Notes: a model not told the origin generated them from the letters alone. A stretch of DNA of 24,979 nucleotides from an uncultured Ruminiclostridium sp. (GCA_910585505.1 CAJUFF010000024.1:1-24979), one strand, 5' to 3'. Numbered from the stretch's first letter, positions 16,391 through 24,755 are shown. A program made the numbers and translations.

Positions 16391-17176
16391 TTGGGTATCA
16401 TAATCTCGATAGTAAACCAGAAGGGCGGCGTAGCCAAAACCACCACCGCCATAAATCTTTCCGCCGCCATCGGACAGAAGGGGAAAAAGGTTCTTCTCGT
16501 TGACTTGGATCCGCAGGGCAACGCCACCTCCGGTATAGGCGTGAACAAAAAGGAACTGGAATATACTACATATGACGTTATAATGGGCGAGGTAAGACCT
16601 TCCGAAGCGGTAATAAAGACCAATTACAAAAACGTCTCCATTATCCCCGCCACACAGGCTCTGGCTCAGTCGGAGCTTCAGCTTGCGGCTTTCGATAAAA
16701 AAACCTTGCAGTTAAGAAAAGCCCTTTTGCAGATAAAGGACGATTACGATATAATAATAGTCGATTGTCTCCCCTCGTTGGGAGTATTGGCTCTTAACGG
16801 ACTTTCCGCCTGCGACAGGATAATCATACCCATGCAGTGCGAGCCGTACAGTCTGGAAGGCGTGGCGGAGCTTCTTGCTACCGTAAAAAGAGTTAAAGCG
16901 AGTACAAACAAGGGGCTTCAGATAATGGGGATTGTGTTTACCATGCTGGATAAAAGGCTGATCGTAAACAAAGAGGTAATGGAAGCCATAAAGAGCAACT
17001 TCCCCCCCGATACCATTTTTAAGACGGAAATACCCAGAAACGTAAAAATATCCGAAGCGCCCAGCCATGGGGAGCCCATCACCTATTACGACTCTTCCTC
17101 AAAGGGAGCGGACGCATATAAAAAGCTTGCCGCCGAGGTGATGAAAAGAGCGTCTTCGGCGGGAAAAATGCTTTGA
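16391..17176 (+). CDS. parA: Chromosome partitioning ATPase ParA/Soj
   Basis: Walker-type ATPase that works with ParB in origin segregation and, in Bacillus, controls DnaA. The deviant Walker A is KGGVAKTTT at residues 10-18. LLVDLDPQGNATSGI is the A' motif, and DYDIIIVDCLPSLGVLALNG is Walker B; the usual DCPPS reads DCLPS here. It has 261 residues from a TTG start at 16391. That start has AAAGGAG at 16376-16382, 8 bases upstream, and gives the standard Soj N-terminus GIIISIVNQKGG. The frame stays open further upstream to an ATG at 16175, but that would run through the terminator hairpin and promoter and encode unrelated residues. parB follows after 22 bp. Confidence 0.93.
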   Translation: MGIIISIVNQKGGVAKTTTAINLSAAIGQKGKKVLLVDLDPQGNATSGIGVNKKELEYTTYDVIMGEVRPSEAVIKTNYKNVSIIPATQALAQSELQLAAFDKKTLQLRKALLQIKDDYDIIIVDCLPSLGVLALNGLSACDRIIIPMQCEPYSLEGVAELLATVKRVKASTNKGLQIMGIVFTMLDKRLIVNKEVMEAIKSNFPPDTIFKTEIPRNVKISEAPSHGEPITYYDSSSKGADAYKKLAAEVMKRASSAGKML

Positions 17177-17198
17177 TAAAGGAAGGGATGGCATAGGA

Positions 17199-18050
17199 AT
17201 GGCAAAAAAAGCAGGTCTGGGGAATAAATTCGCCAGTATTTTCGATGACGACGTTGGAGTAATGGACAGCCCAGAAACGGGCGGTATTGTTACCCTTAAC
17301 ATAAACGATCTGGAACCAAACAAGGAACAGCCCCGAAAGGAGTTTGATCCCGAACAGCTCAATCTTCTGGCGGGCTCCATAAACAAGCACGGAGTGATAC
17401 AGCCCCTTACCGTCCGCGAAAAAAACGGAACCTATCAGATAGTCGCCGGCGAGCGGCGCTGGCGGGCGGCAAAGATAGCGGGTTTAAGCGAGGTGCCGGT
17501 AAGAATAATGGAGCTTACCGATTCCGAAACAGCTCAGATCGCCCTTATCGAAAATTTGCAGCGCGAGGATTTGAACCCCATTGAAGAGGCCAACGGCTAC
17601 AAGGTGCTCTCCGAAAAATACGGCTTAAAGCAGGAGGAGATTGCGGCCAGCGTAGGAAAAGCCCGTTCATCCATCACCAACGCTATGCGCCTTCTGGAGC
17701 TTCCCGAAGAGGTGAAAGAGCTGACCAGACAGGGTAAATTGTCCCAAGGGCACTGTAAAGCCCTGCTTTCGGTGCAGGACGAGGTAAAGCAGCTTGAGCT
17801 TGCCCATAAAACCGCTTTGGAGCAGCTTTCGGTGAGACAGCTTGAATCCCTTTGCAAAGCGTTGTCGAACAATAATAAAAAGCCCGCCCTAAAGCAAATA
17901 CCCGCTTTTTTCACCGAGGCGGAAATAAGCCTGAAAAATCTTACGGGGCAGCCTGTCAAAATTACGCCAAAGAAAAATAAAATAACCCTTGAGATTTCCT
18001 GTAAAAACGAAGAGGAATTGAGGGATCTGCTCAAAATAATAGGACAATGA
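17199..18050 (+). CDS. parB: Chromosome partitioning protein ParB/Spo0J
   Basis: CTP-dependent DNA clamp that loads at parS sites and recruits condensin. The N-terminal ParB/Srx domain has the CTP-binding box GERRWRA at 84-90 and ENLQREDLNPIEEA at 118-131. The central HTH is at about 143-168 (LKQEEIAASVGKARSSITNA), and a C-terminal dimer domain ends in a strand-helix (KITLEISCKNEEELRDLLKI). The 283-residue length is typical. RBS AGGAAGG. No parS-like GTTTCACGTGAAAC was found in this window. The gene pair beside serS is common near oriC in Firmicutes, suggesting an origin-proximal location. Confidence 0.95.
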   Translation: MAKKAGLGNKFASIFDDDVGVMDSPETGGIVTLNINDLEPNKEQPRKEFDPEQLNLLAGSINKHGVIQPLTVREKNGTYQIVAGERRWRAAKIAGLSEVPVRIMELTDSETAQIALIENLQREDLNPIEEANGYKVLSEKYGLKQEEIAASVGKARSSITNAMRLLELPEEVKELTRQGKLSQGHCKALLSVQDEVKQLELAHKTALEQLSVRQLESLCKALSNNNKKPALKQIPAFFTEAEISLKNLTGQPVKITPKKNKITLEISCKNEEELRDLLKIIGQ

Positions 18051-18063
18051 AAGGAAAACCAAA

Positions 18064-19341
18064 ATGCTCGACATTAAATTTTTAAGACAAAATCCCGATA
18101 TTGTAAAAGAAAACATCAAAAAGAAATTTCAGGACGAAAAGCTTCCCATGGTGGACGAGGTAATCGACTATGATAAGCAGCAGCGTGAATGTCAGCAGCG
18201 CTCCGACTATCTCCGCAGTCAGCGCAACAGTATTTCCAAGGGAATAGGCGCTCTTATGGCTCAGGGGAAAAAGGACGAGGCAGAAGCCGAAAAGAAAAAA
18301 GTAAGTGATATGGCGGAGGAAATGGCGCAGCTTGACGAAAAAATGTCCGAGTTAAGCGCGAAAATACGCGAAAGAATGTTGGTTATCCCCAATATTATAG
18401 ACGGCAGCGTACCCATCGGAAAAGACGACAGCGAAAACGTGGAGATTGAGAAATTCGGCGAGCCTGTTGTGCCAGATTTCGAGATTCCTTATCACACCGA
18501 TATTATGGAAGCCCGCGGCGGAATTGACCTTGACAGCGCCAGAAAGACCAGCGGCAACGGCTTTTACTATCTAAAAGGGGATATTGCCCGCCTTCATTCC
18601 GCCGTTTTAAGCTATGCCCGCGATTTTATGATAGACAAGGGATTTACCTATTTTATTCCCCCTTATATGATAAGGAGCAACGTGGTTACCGGCGTTATGA
18701 GCTTTGCGGAAATGGAAAATATGATGTACAAGATCGAGGGCGAGGATCTGTACCTTATAGGCACCAGCGAACACTCCATGATAGGAAGATTTATTGATAC
18801 ATTTCTTGACGAAAAAGAGCTTCCCCAGGCGCTCACAAGCTACTCTCCCTGTTTCCGCAAGGAGGTTGGCGCTCACGGTATCGAGGAGAGGGGCGTTTAC
18901 CGTATCCATCAGTTTGAAAAGCAGGAAATGGTGGTGGTATGTAAGCCGGAGGACAGTATGGATTGGTTCCGTAAGCTTTATTCCTATACCGTGGAGTTTT
19001 TCCGAAGCCTTGATATACCCGTGAGGACTTTGGAGTGCTGTTCCGGCGATCTGGCCGACCTTAAGGTAAAGAGCATAGACGTTGAAGCGTGGTCGCCCAG
19101 ACAGAAGAAATATTTTGAGGTGGGGAGCTGCTCCAATTTAGGTGACGCTCAGGCGAGAAGATTGGGAATAAGGATAAAAAATAAGGAAAAGGGCAATTAT
19201 TTTGCTCATACTCTTAATAATACGGTTGTGGCTCCGCCGAGAATGCTTATCGCTTTTCTGGAGAATAATTTGCAGGCGGACGGAAGCGTGAGGATACCCG
19301 AATCGCTCAGAATGTATATGGGCGGGAAGGAAAAAATATAA
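18064..19341 (+). CDS. serS: Serine--tRNA ligase (archaeal-like sequence type)
   Basis: Charges tRNA-Ser with serine. The N-terminal coiled-coil arm (about residues 30-105) binds the tRNA long arm. The class II core has motif 2 (FRKEVGAHG...GVYRIHQFEKQEM, about 264-289) and motif 3 (VVAPPRMLIAFLENN, about 388-402). The substrate loop reads LIGTSEHSMIGRF, where common bacterial SerS has a PTAEVPLTN-like sequence; TSEH is the form I know from archaeal enzymes. The catalytic region CCSGDLADLKVKSIDVEAWS and SCSNLGDAQARR are recognisable but divergent. It starts 13 bp after parB with AAAGGA before the ATG. No T-box leader is possible in that space, so expression likely depends on the parA promoter. 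Confidence 0.95.
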   Translation: MLDIKFLRQNPDIVKENIKKKFQDEKLPMVDEVIDYDKQQRECQQRSDYLRSQRNSISKGIGALMAQGKKDEAEAEKKKVSDMAEEMAQLDEKMSELSAKIRERMLVIPNIIDGSVPIGKDDSENVEIEKFGEPVVPDFEIPYHTDIMEARGGIDLDSARKTSGNGFYYLKGDIARLHSAVLSYARDFMIDKGFTYFIPPYMIRSNVVTGVMSFAEMENMMYKIEGEDLYLIGTSEHSMIGRFIDTFLDEKELPQALTSYSPCFRKEVGAHGIEERGVYRIHQFEKQEMVVVCKPEDSMDWFRKLYSYTVEFFRSLDIPVRTLECCSGDLADLKVKSIDVEAWSPRQKKYFEVGSCSNLGDAQARRLGIRIKNKEKGNYFAHTLNNTVVAPPRMLIAFLENNLQADGSVRIPESLRMYMGGKEKI

Positions 19342-19410
19342 CAATCTGCGCTTTATGTGAACACGCTCTAAATAGTTTAAAAAGGGATTGGTATTAAATA
19401 AAAAACATCG

Positions 19411-19492
19411 AAGCCGCCGCTTGAGTGCGGAAAACAAACCTTTATTATAGAATCTGTACGGTTTTGTTTTCCACTCCCAAGCGGCGGTTTTT
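19411..19492. terminator. Bidirectional terminator between serS and the histidine kinase gene (hairpin family B, copy 2)
   Basis: Arms of about 30 bases, 19411-19440 and 19460-19492, share GCCGCCGCTT...GGAAAACAAA. T runs flank both sides: TTTTTATT on the plus strand and TTTTTTATTT on the minus strand. The two genes converge here. The arms match the inner arms of the hairpin at 16178-16256 (TTTTCC-rY-TCCCAAGCGGC in both). Confidence 0.85.
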
Positions 19493-19545
19493 ATTGTTCT
19501 AATTCATAAATGCTATTATTCCATAACATTATTCCGCAAAAATCA

Positions 19546-20448
19546 TTAAAATATATCGGAAAGCGTAATATTTACGATAATTCTTCCATTAACATACCTT
19601 GCTCCTATACTTCCCCCCATTCCCTCCGTCAGACTTTTCGCAATGGCAAGTCCAAGCCCGGTGGAGCCTCTCCCCGTCTCCACAGTGTAAAACCGTTCAA
19701 ACAATCTGTCGACCTGCACCTCGTCAAGCCCCGACGCGGTATTTGCAAATATAATCTCCCCGTTTTCCTTCAGCGCAATATCCAGATCTCCGTCGCTGTA
19801 TTTGGCCGCGTTGTTGAGCAGGTTTGCGAAAACTCTGGACAGCGCCGAGCGGTCGGCGTTTCGGGTAATCTTTTTTTCGGTTATATCTATATTCGGTAAA
19901 ATGCCTTTGTCGGTAAGCGCCGCGTAAAAAGCCGCTATGCTCTCCTCCAGCACGTCGTTTACGGTTAAAGGCTTTATTTCAAGTCTGCTTTCTCCCGCCA
20001 TTATCACTGAATATCCGAAAAGCTCCTCCGTGAGCTTTTTCATGGCTTCCGTCCTGTTCTTTATTATCTTTATATATCCCGAAATTTCCTGCGAATCCGA
20101 TTCTCGCTCCAGAAGGTCAAGATAACCGCAGATAGCCGTAAGAGGAGTTCTAAGATCGTGGGATATATTGGTTATCGCCCGCTTAAGCTCGCTGTCGCCC
20201 TGCTCGTAAATATGTCTCTTTTCGTTTAAAATTTCAAGCTGTACGTTAAGGCTTGCGGTCAGCGATCTAATATCTTTGTCCCCGCTTGATACGCTTATAG
20301 GAGTATTAGTGTTTTCTGAAAGCTTTTCCTCAAGGCTCTCCCTTATTTCCCGCGCGGACTTTTTTATAAGAAAAAGCTTTATTCCAAGCGCAGCGGCCAT
20401 TGCCCCCATAACCGAGCATACAATAATAAGGACTGTGTTAAGCGGCAA
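19546..20448 (-). CDS. Sensor histidine kinase linked to ABC transporter genes
   Basis: Membrane sensor kinase of 300 residues. One N-terminal membrane segment is at about 4-28, with almost no extracellular part. A linker is followed by HisKA with the H-box ISHDLRTPLTA (His97), then HATPase_c with N-box ANLLNNAAKYS (209-218), F-box RLFERFYTVE and G2-box GSTGLGLAIAK. The usual DxGxG of the G1 box reads NTASG, seen in kinases that accompany peptide-antibiotic ABC transporters. The start is TTG at 20448, with GGAGG a few bases upstream. It lies 45 bp after the second permease and is probably co-transcribed with the transporter. No response regulator is encoded nearby. It likely senses transporter state or a peptide at the membrane (inference). 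Confidence 0.9.
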   Translation of the reverse strand: MPLNTVLIIVCSVMGAMAAALGIKLFLIKKSAREIRESLEEKLSENTNTPISVSSGDKDIRSLTASLNVQLEILNEKRHIYEQGDSELKRAITNISHDLRTPLTAICGYLDLLERESDSQEISGYIKIIKNRTEAMKKLTEELFGYSVIMAGESRLEIKPLTVNDVLEESIAAFYAALTDKGILPNIDITEKKITRNADRSALSRVFANLLNNAAKYSDGDLDIALKENGEIIFANTASGLDEVQVDRLFERFYTVETGRGSTGLGLAIAKSLTEGMGGSIGARYVNGRIIVNITLSDIF

Positions 20449-20493
20449 GATAGCTCCTCCTTTTTTCCGAAACCGGCTCTATAATACCAATCT

Positions 20494-21399
20494 TTATTTT
20501 ATATTTTTCCTTCTGAAAATCAAAATTCCCGCTCCCGCGAAAAATACCAGCACCGCCGCGTCCGCCGCCAAAGGAAACGCCGAGGCGGGGGCTTCCCCAT
20601 CGCTTGCCATATGATAAAGCTGTGATACGGGCAGGTTTTCGTCAAGAAACTCATATATTTTTCTTTGAGTCCCCGAAATATAATAAGGATTTTTCGTGCT
20701 CCTCAACTTCTCGATATGCTGGGTTCCGCTTTCGTCTATTGTCATTGCGTAATCGGGGTAATATTCGGGGGCGTCCAGTTTGCTTTCAATATACACCGTA
20801 ATGAAAAACAGCGCCATAAACGACAATATAAGTGTTACGCAGTTCACCGCCTTGCTGCTGATTATCATGGAGCCGAAAACGAAAAGCGAAGTTAAGGCTA
20901 TGTTGGCGGCTATCATAAAGGCTATACAAACCGCGATATGCCCCAGTGTGAATTTCGTGCCCATTATCGGTATTCCAACGGCAAGTACCGTCCCTACTGC
21001 CAAAAGCATCGCCGTTACGTTTGCGCAGATACAAACCGTAAGATTCGCCAGATACACCGTGCCCCTGCTATGACCTGCGATAAGCTTGTTTCGCAACCCC
21101 CCGTCTCCGTATTCCCTTCCGATAAATATACCCGTAAACACCAACGCGGCAAAAATCATGGTCATGGCGGCGTCAAACATAATGCTGTCGGTATAAAAAT
21201 TTCGGGATATTTGCGCGGTCAAATCCGGACTCAGGTTTTCCGGAGCCGAGTTCAGATCCGCTGAGGCCAAAACCGACCTTATTTCCATAAAATGAAGTAC
21301 GATATTGGATAGACTGTAAAGAAACGCAAAGGCAATATAAATTTTAAAACAAAGGCTTTTCCGCATTTTAGCCAGATTCGCCGAAATCAGATTATACAT
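20494..21399 (-). CDS. ABC-2 type permease, BcrB-like (second copy)
   Basis: Integral membrane subunit of 301 residues with about six hydrophobic segments: an N-terminal one after KMRKSLCFKIY, MIFAALVFTGIFIGREY, ANVTAMLLAVGTVLAVGIPI, AVCIAFMIAANIALTSLFVF, CVTLILSFMALFFITVY and a C-terminal AAVLVFFAGAGILIF. It ends in RRKNIK. A hydrophilic segment before the last helix carries NPYYISGTQRKIYEFLDENL and SQLYHMAS. It is clearly paralogous to the permease at 21419, with the same motifs in the same order, so the two probably form a heterodimer with the ATPase. It starts 19 bp after that gene. The substrate is unknown; this transporter class often exports or resists peptide antibiotics. Confidence 0.9.
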   Translation of the reverse strand: MYNLISANLAKMRKSLCFKIYIAFAFLYSLSNIVLHFMEIRSVLASADLNSAPENLSPDLTAQISRNFYTDSIMFDAAMTMIFAALVFTGIFIGREYGDGGLRNKLIAGHSRGTVYLANLTVCICANVTAMLLAVGTVLAVGIPIMGTKFTLGHIAVCIAFMIAANIALTSLFVFGSMIISSKAVNCVTLILSFMALFFITVYIESKLDAPEYYPDYAMTIDESGTQHIEKLRSTKNPYYISGTQRKIYEFLDENLPVSQLYHMASDGEAPASAFPLAADAAVLVFFAGAGILIFRRKNIK

Positions 21400-21418
21400 A
21401 TATAAAAATTTCCTCTCT

Positions 21419-22273
21419 TTATTTTATATCTTTTTTTCTGAATAAAAGTATACCTGCTTCGGTTACGGCTATCAGCACTATTATATCATATATCGCGGTT
21501 TTCGCCAACTCCGGAGCGTTTAAAGAAGCGATCCGGTAAAGCTGTGACGAAGGGAGGAAATCGTTTAGGAACTCAAACGCTTTCCGCGCGTCGCCTTCAA
21601 GATAATAAGGATTTTTTTCCTGCTCCGCCATTCTGTACTCGAAGCCGTTATCCTCCGTGGCTACAAGCTCCATTCCTCCGTAATATTCCGGTTCTTCAAG
21701 GCGGGAATCCACAAACGAGGTGGCTCCGAACATAAAAAAAGTGAAAAGAAGCAGTATTACCAAAGCTGAAGCCTTGCTTTTCACTAACATCGCTATGAAA
21801 ATAAACAGAGCGGTGATGGAAACAATGGCGATCACCGATATAACAATGTTTACGGCCGCTTCCCCCGCCGACATATCTATTCCCATGAGAGGTATGCCTA
21901 TGGAAAATACCGCAATTAAATTGATGAGAAGCGCCATAACATTGACGGCCGCACATACTATAAAATTTGAAAGATAAATCCCAAAGCGCCCGTGACCTAC
22001 CACAAGCTTATTTCGTATAGTGCCGTCGGAATATTCCCTGCCCACAAACATTCCCGCAAATACCGCAGCTGCAAACATTATCGCCAATAGTCCGTTAAAG
22101 GCGAGGCGATCTATTGCAAAATTCACGTCAAACCCCATGTTTTGGGCGTTACACAGGCTTATATATTCGGACAATACCGTTATAACGCCGTATATCGCGG
22201 CAAAGCCCATATATATTCTGAAACAAAGGGATTTAGCCATTCTTGAAAAATCGGATATAACAAGCTTTGCCAT
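21419..22273 (-). CDS. ABC-2 type permease, BcrB-like (first copy)
   Basis: Integral membrane protein of 284 residues directly after the ATPase gene, with the ATG immediately following the stop and AAGGGAG as RBS. It shows the N-terminal RMAKSLCFRIYMGFAAIYG helix, then FAAAVFAGMFVGREYSDGTI followed by RNKLVVGHGRFGIYLSNF, a coupling-helix region shared with the second permease. Further helices lie at AAVNVMALLINLIAVFSIGI, AAVNIVISVIAIVSITALFI and a C-terminal one ending in LLFRKKDIK. The hydrophilic segment NPYYLEGDARKAFEFLNDFL...SQLYRIAS matches the paralogue. Two tandem related permeases plus one ATPase resemble BcrA/BcrB and lantibiotic-immunity arrangements. Confidence 0.9.
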   Translation of the reverse strand: MAKLVISDFSRMAKSLCFRIYMGFAAIYGVITVLSEYISLCNAQNMGFDVNFAIDRLAFNGLLAIMFAAAVFAGMFVGREYSDGTIRNKLVVGHGRFGIYLSNFIVCAAVNVMALLINLIAVFSIGIPLMGIDMSAGEAAVNIVISVIAIVSITALFIFIAMLVKSKASALVILLLFTFFMFGATSFVDSRLEEPEYYGGMELVATEDNGFEYRMAEQEKNPYYLEGDARKAFEFLNDFLPSSQLYRIASLNAPELAKTAIYDIIVLIAVTEAGILLFRKKDIK

Positions 22274-23191
22274 TTATACCCGCTCCCTTCCGCCGCCCAC
22301 TAAGTTGACGTAATAGCTTTCAAGGCTTTCGTCCCTTTCATTCATGGAAATAACCTCGCAGCCTTCTTTTTCCAAAGCCAATGTAAGTCTTGTGACGTTT
22401 ACCTTTTCATAAATGTCCGCTTCGTTGTCGGATATAATTTTGTACTCAATCTTCATTTCTTCGAGCACCTTTGCGAGAGCTTCTACGCTGCTGACCTGTG
22501 CTCTTACGCACTTCCTGCACGATTTTTCCAGTTCCTCGGCGCTTATCTCCTTAACTATCCGCCCGCCGTCGATAAAGCCGTAATGAGTGGCGAGTTTTGA
22601 AAGCTCGTCTAAAATATGGCTGGAAATAAGAAAGGTAATTTGTTTTTCCCTGTTGAGCTTTAAAATAAGCTCTCTTATTTCAATTATTCCCTGAGGGTCA
22701 AGACCGTTTACCGGCTCGTCAAGCACAAGAAAGTCGGGACTTCCCGCCAAGGCTACCGCTATGCCCAGCCTTTGCTTCATACCCAAGGAAAAATTCTTTG
22801 CCTTTTTCTTTCCCGTGTTTTCCAGACCCACGAGCTTAAGAATCTCCCCCGCCCCGTCGGTGTTGGGAATGCCCAAAATGCGGTATTGAAGCTTGAGATT
22901 ATCAATCGCCGTCATATCGGTGTAAATAGACGGGGTTTCCACCACCGCGCCCATTCTCCGACGGGATTTCGCTATGTTTTTTGAGCTGTATCTTCTGCCG
23001 TAAATGCTGTAATCCCCGGAGGTAGGCTCCTGTAAGCCGCAGATCAGGCGTATAAGCGTGGTCTTTCCCGCTCCGTTCTTGCCCACAAAGCCGTAGATGG
23101 AGCCTTTGGGAACATTCATTGAAAGCCCGTTCAGCGCCTTGAAACCTCGGTAGCTTTTACAAAGCTCCTCGGTTTTCAGAATGTAATCCAT
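22274..23191 (-). CDS. ABC transporter ATP-binding protein, BcrA type
   Basis: Cytoplasmic ATPase of 305 residues that powers the two downstream permeases. Walker A GKNGAGKTT is at 37-45, Q-loop at about 54, signature FSLGMKQRLGIAVAL at 134-148, Walker B FLVLDEPVNGLDPQG at 154-168 and the H-loop His in ISSH (192). The signature reads SLGMK rather than LSGGQ, as is usual for BcrA/DrrA-like ATPases. The C-terminal 90 residues form the extra domain seen in this subfamily. The RBS AAGGAAGG precedes the ATG. It is the first gene of a four-gene transcript with the kinase last, controlled by the repeat-bearing promoter at 23230-23286. Confidence 0.94.
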   Translation of the reverse strand: MDYILKTEELCKSYRGFKALNGLSMNVPKGSIYGFVGKNGAGKTTLIRLICGLQEPTSGDYSIYGRRYSSKNIAKSRRRMGAVVETPSIYTDMTAIDNLKLQYRILGIPNTDGAGEILKLVGLENTGKKKAKNFSLGMKQRLGIAVALAGSPDFLVLDEPVNGLDPQGIIEIRELILKLNREKQITFLISSHILDELSKLATHYGFIDGGRIVKEISAEELEKSCRKCVRAQVSSVEALAKVLEEMKIEYKIISDNEADIYEKVNVTRLTLALEKEGCEVISMNERDESLESYYVNLVGGGRERV

Positions 23192-23229
23192 TTGTTTTCC
23201 TTCCTTTCCTCTTTTTTGATTACGGCGTT

Positions 23230-23286
23230 ATTTTACCACAAAACAGTAAAGAAAGCGGTAAAGAAAACAGTAAAGATTTTGTAAAG
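23230..23286 (-). promoter_or_regulatory. Promoter with four direct repeats, likely OmpR-family regulator site
   Basis: On the minus strand the hexamer CTTTAC occurs four times (as GTAAAG on plus at 23246, 23258, 23270 and 23281), spaced 12, 12 and 11 bp. All lie just upstream of an extended -10, TGG-TAAAAT (23230-23235), that lacks a good -35. Direct repeats one helical turn apart are how OmpR/PhoB-family regulators bind, for example TTTACA-N5 repeats. The layout suggests activation of the ABC-kinase operon by a phosphorylated regulator. Confidence 0.75.
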
Positions 23287-23337
23287 ATTTTCGGTTATAT
23301 TCGGAAGCTTCCGTCCGGAGAATGGCGTCTCCTGCTA

Positions 23338-23485
23338 TTATAACATTAGACCTCTTTGACACAGGATAAAATCATAGTCAAAATGGTTATTACACCCGAA
23401 ACACTGTTAACCAATTAAAAACCATTTTTCCAATTTTTAATTGGTTAACAGTATTATCCACTTTTTAAACCGATATTAGTATTAG
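23338..23485 (-). repeat. Two-hairpin intergenic repeat element, copy 2 with extra end
   Basis: First hairpin, imperfect, has arms 23348-23360 and 23377-23389. Second hairpin is a perfect 19-bp stem (23403-23421 with 23434-23452, core GTTAACCAATTAAAAA) with a 12-base loop. Minus-strand linker CAGTGTTTCGGGTGTAATA matches the linker of the other copies. A further end motif ATTAGTATTA lies at 23475-23484. The remainder of this gap, to 23597, shows no gene. Confidence 0.7.
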
Positions 23486-23597
23486 TCGCTTCGCTTCTGT
23501 TTGCTTATATTTTTGTTTGATTGCTATAATATTTTCCGCATTGACGTTTGATCCTCGATTATCAATATTTTTTTCATATACGTCCTCCCGACGGGAT

Positions 23598-24614
23598 TTA
23601 AAAGGAAATCCACGGTTTGGGAATAAAAAGCTCCTTAAAAAGATCCACCGCGTAATCGTCGCTCATGCCCGATATGTAATCGGCGGCAGCTTTTTCGATT
23701 CCGTCGCTCTCGGCTATGTCAAGGTACAGCTTGGGCATCTCTTCGGGGCGCTTTACGTAATAATCGAAAAGGCTTTCCACCACATGACAGGCCTTTTCTT
23801 TTTCGGACGTGTTGGCTTTGGTGTAATAAACGTGAGAAAACATAAATTCCCTTAATATATCATGGGCTTTTTTTACTTCTTCTCCGTAGCCCACATCCGG
23901 TTTTCCCGCGCTTTCGGCTATAATATCACTTACGAGAGCGGTTATACGCTGTGTTTTGGTATGGCCAAGTATCTCTACCGCTTCGCGGGGAAGCTCCTCC
24001 TCTTTTAACACGCCGCCTCTTATTGCGTCCTCTATGTCGTGGTTTATGTATGCAATTTTGTCGGAAAGCCTTACCACGCGACCCTCCAGTGTGACGGCGG
24101 TTTTATTTGTATGGCAGAGTATGCCGTCCTTTACCTGCCGGGTAAGATTTAGACCTTTCCCTTCCCGTTCTATTACTTCGCAGACTCTTACGCTTTGTTC
24201 GTAATGCCTGAAGCCGCCGCAAAGTCCGTTCAGCGTTCTTTCCCCGTCGTGTCCGAAAGGCGTGTGGCCTATGTCGTGACCTAAGGCGATGGCTTCGGTA
24301 AGGTCTTCGTTTAAGCGCAAGGCTCTTGCGACGGTTCTCGCTATCTGAGCCACCTCAAGCGTGTGGGTAAGGCGGGTGCGGTAGTGATCGGATTTCGGGA
24401 TCAGGAACACCTGCGTTTTGTGTTTAAGCCTGCGGAACGCGCCGCAATGTATAATTCTATCCCTATCGCGCTGAAAATCCGTGCGTATGGGGCAAGGCGT
24501 TTCTTCTCTCCGCCGGCCGCTTGCGTTTATACTTTGGAAGGCATACGGAGAAAGCATCAGGGACTCGTTTTTAAAGGTTTGCTCTCTTGGGGGAATCGGT
24601 TGTACTGACGGCAT
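23598..24614 (-). CDS. dgt: Deoxyguanosinetriphosphate triphosphohydrolase-like protein (HD domain)
   Basis: Metal-dependent hydrolase that cleaves dNTPs to nucleoside and triphosphate, limiting dNTP pools. Length 338 fits the short dGTPase-like class of Firmicutes. It has the N-terminal signature RTDFQRDRDRIIHCGAFRRL, followed by HKTQVF, then the HD metal site: His84 in RLTHTLEVAQIARTVARAL, His113-Asp114 in LGHDIGHTPFGHDGE and Asp185 in RLSDKIAYINHD. RBS GAGAGGAG precedes the ATG. It is monocistronic here, flanked on both sides by two-hairpin repeat elements. In many Firmicutes it precedes dnaG-rpoD; those genes are not in this window. Confidence 0.92.
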   Translation of the reverse strand: MPSVQPIPPREQTFKNESLMLSPYAFQSINASGRRREETPCPIRTDFQRDRDRIIHCGAFRRLKHKTQVFLIPKSDHYRTRLTHTLEVAQIARTVARALRLNEDLTEAIALGHDIGHTPFGHDGERTLNGLCGGFRHYEQSVRVCEVIEREGKGLNLTRQVKDGILCHTNKTAVTLEGRVVRLSDKIAYINHDIEDAIRGGVLKEEELPREAVEILGHTKTQRITALVSDIIAESAGKPDVGYGEEVKKAHDILREFMFSHVYYTKANTSEKEKACHVVESLFDYYVKRPEEMPKLYLDIAESDGIEKAAADYISGMSDDYAVDLFKELFIPKPWISF

Positions 24615-24667
24615 TTATTTTCTCCTCTCCCGATTTTTGTTTTCAAGGATACATTTTTCTCGGTATA

Positions 24668-24696
24668 ATTATATATACATTTTTTATGTGATGTTT
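24668..24696 (-). promoter_or_regulatory. Possible promoter for the dGTPase gene
   Basis: TATAAT on the minus strand (24668-24673) about 55 bases upstream of the ATG, in A/T-rich DNA; the -35 region is poor. It lies between the gene and the repeat cluster. Confidence 0.35.
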
Positions 24697-24755
24697 TCCT
24701 TTGTTTTTATGTAATTTTTTTGTGATATTTATATTTTCGTCGATTTGCACAAATC

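Noticed and set aside
18051..18063. T-box leader for serS
   Set aside because: Only 13 bases separate parB and serS; there is no room for a leader.
16391..19341. parS site near parA-parB
   Set aside because: No GTTTCAC-centred palindrome was found in or around the genes.
19510..19899. Plus-strand open frame opposite the histidine kinase
   Set aside because: It overlaps the kinase C-terminal catalytic domain in antisense and has no family similarity.
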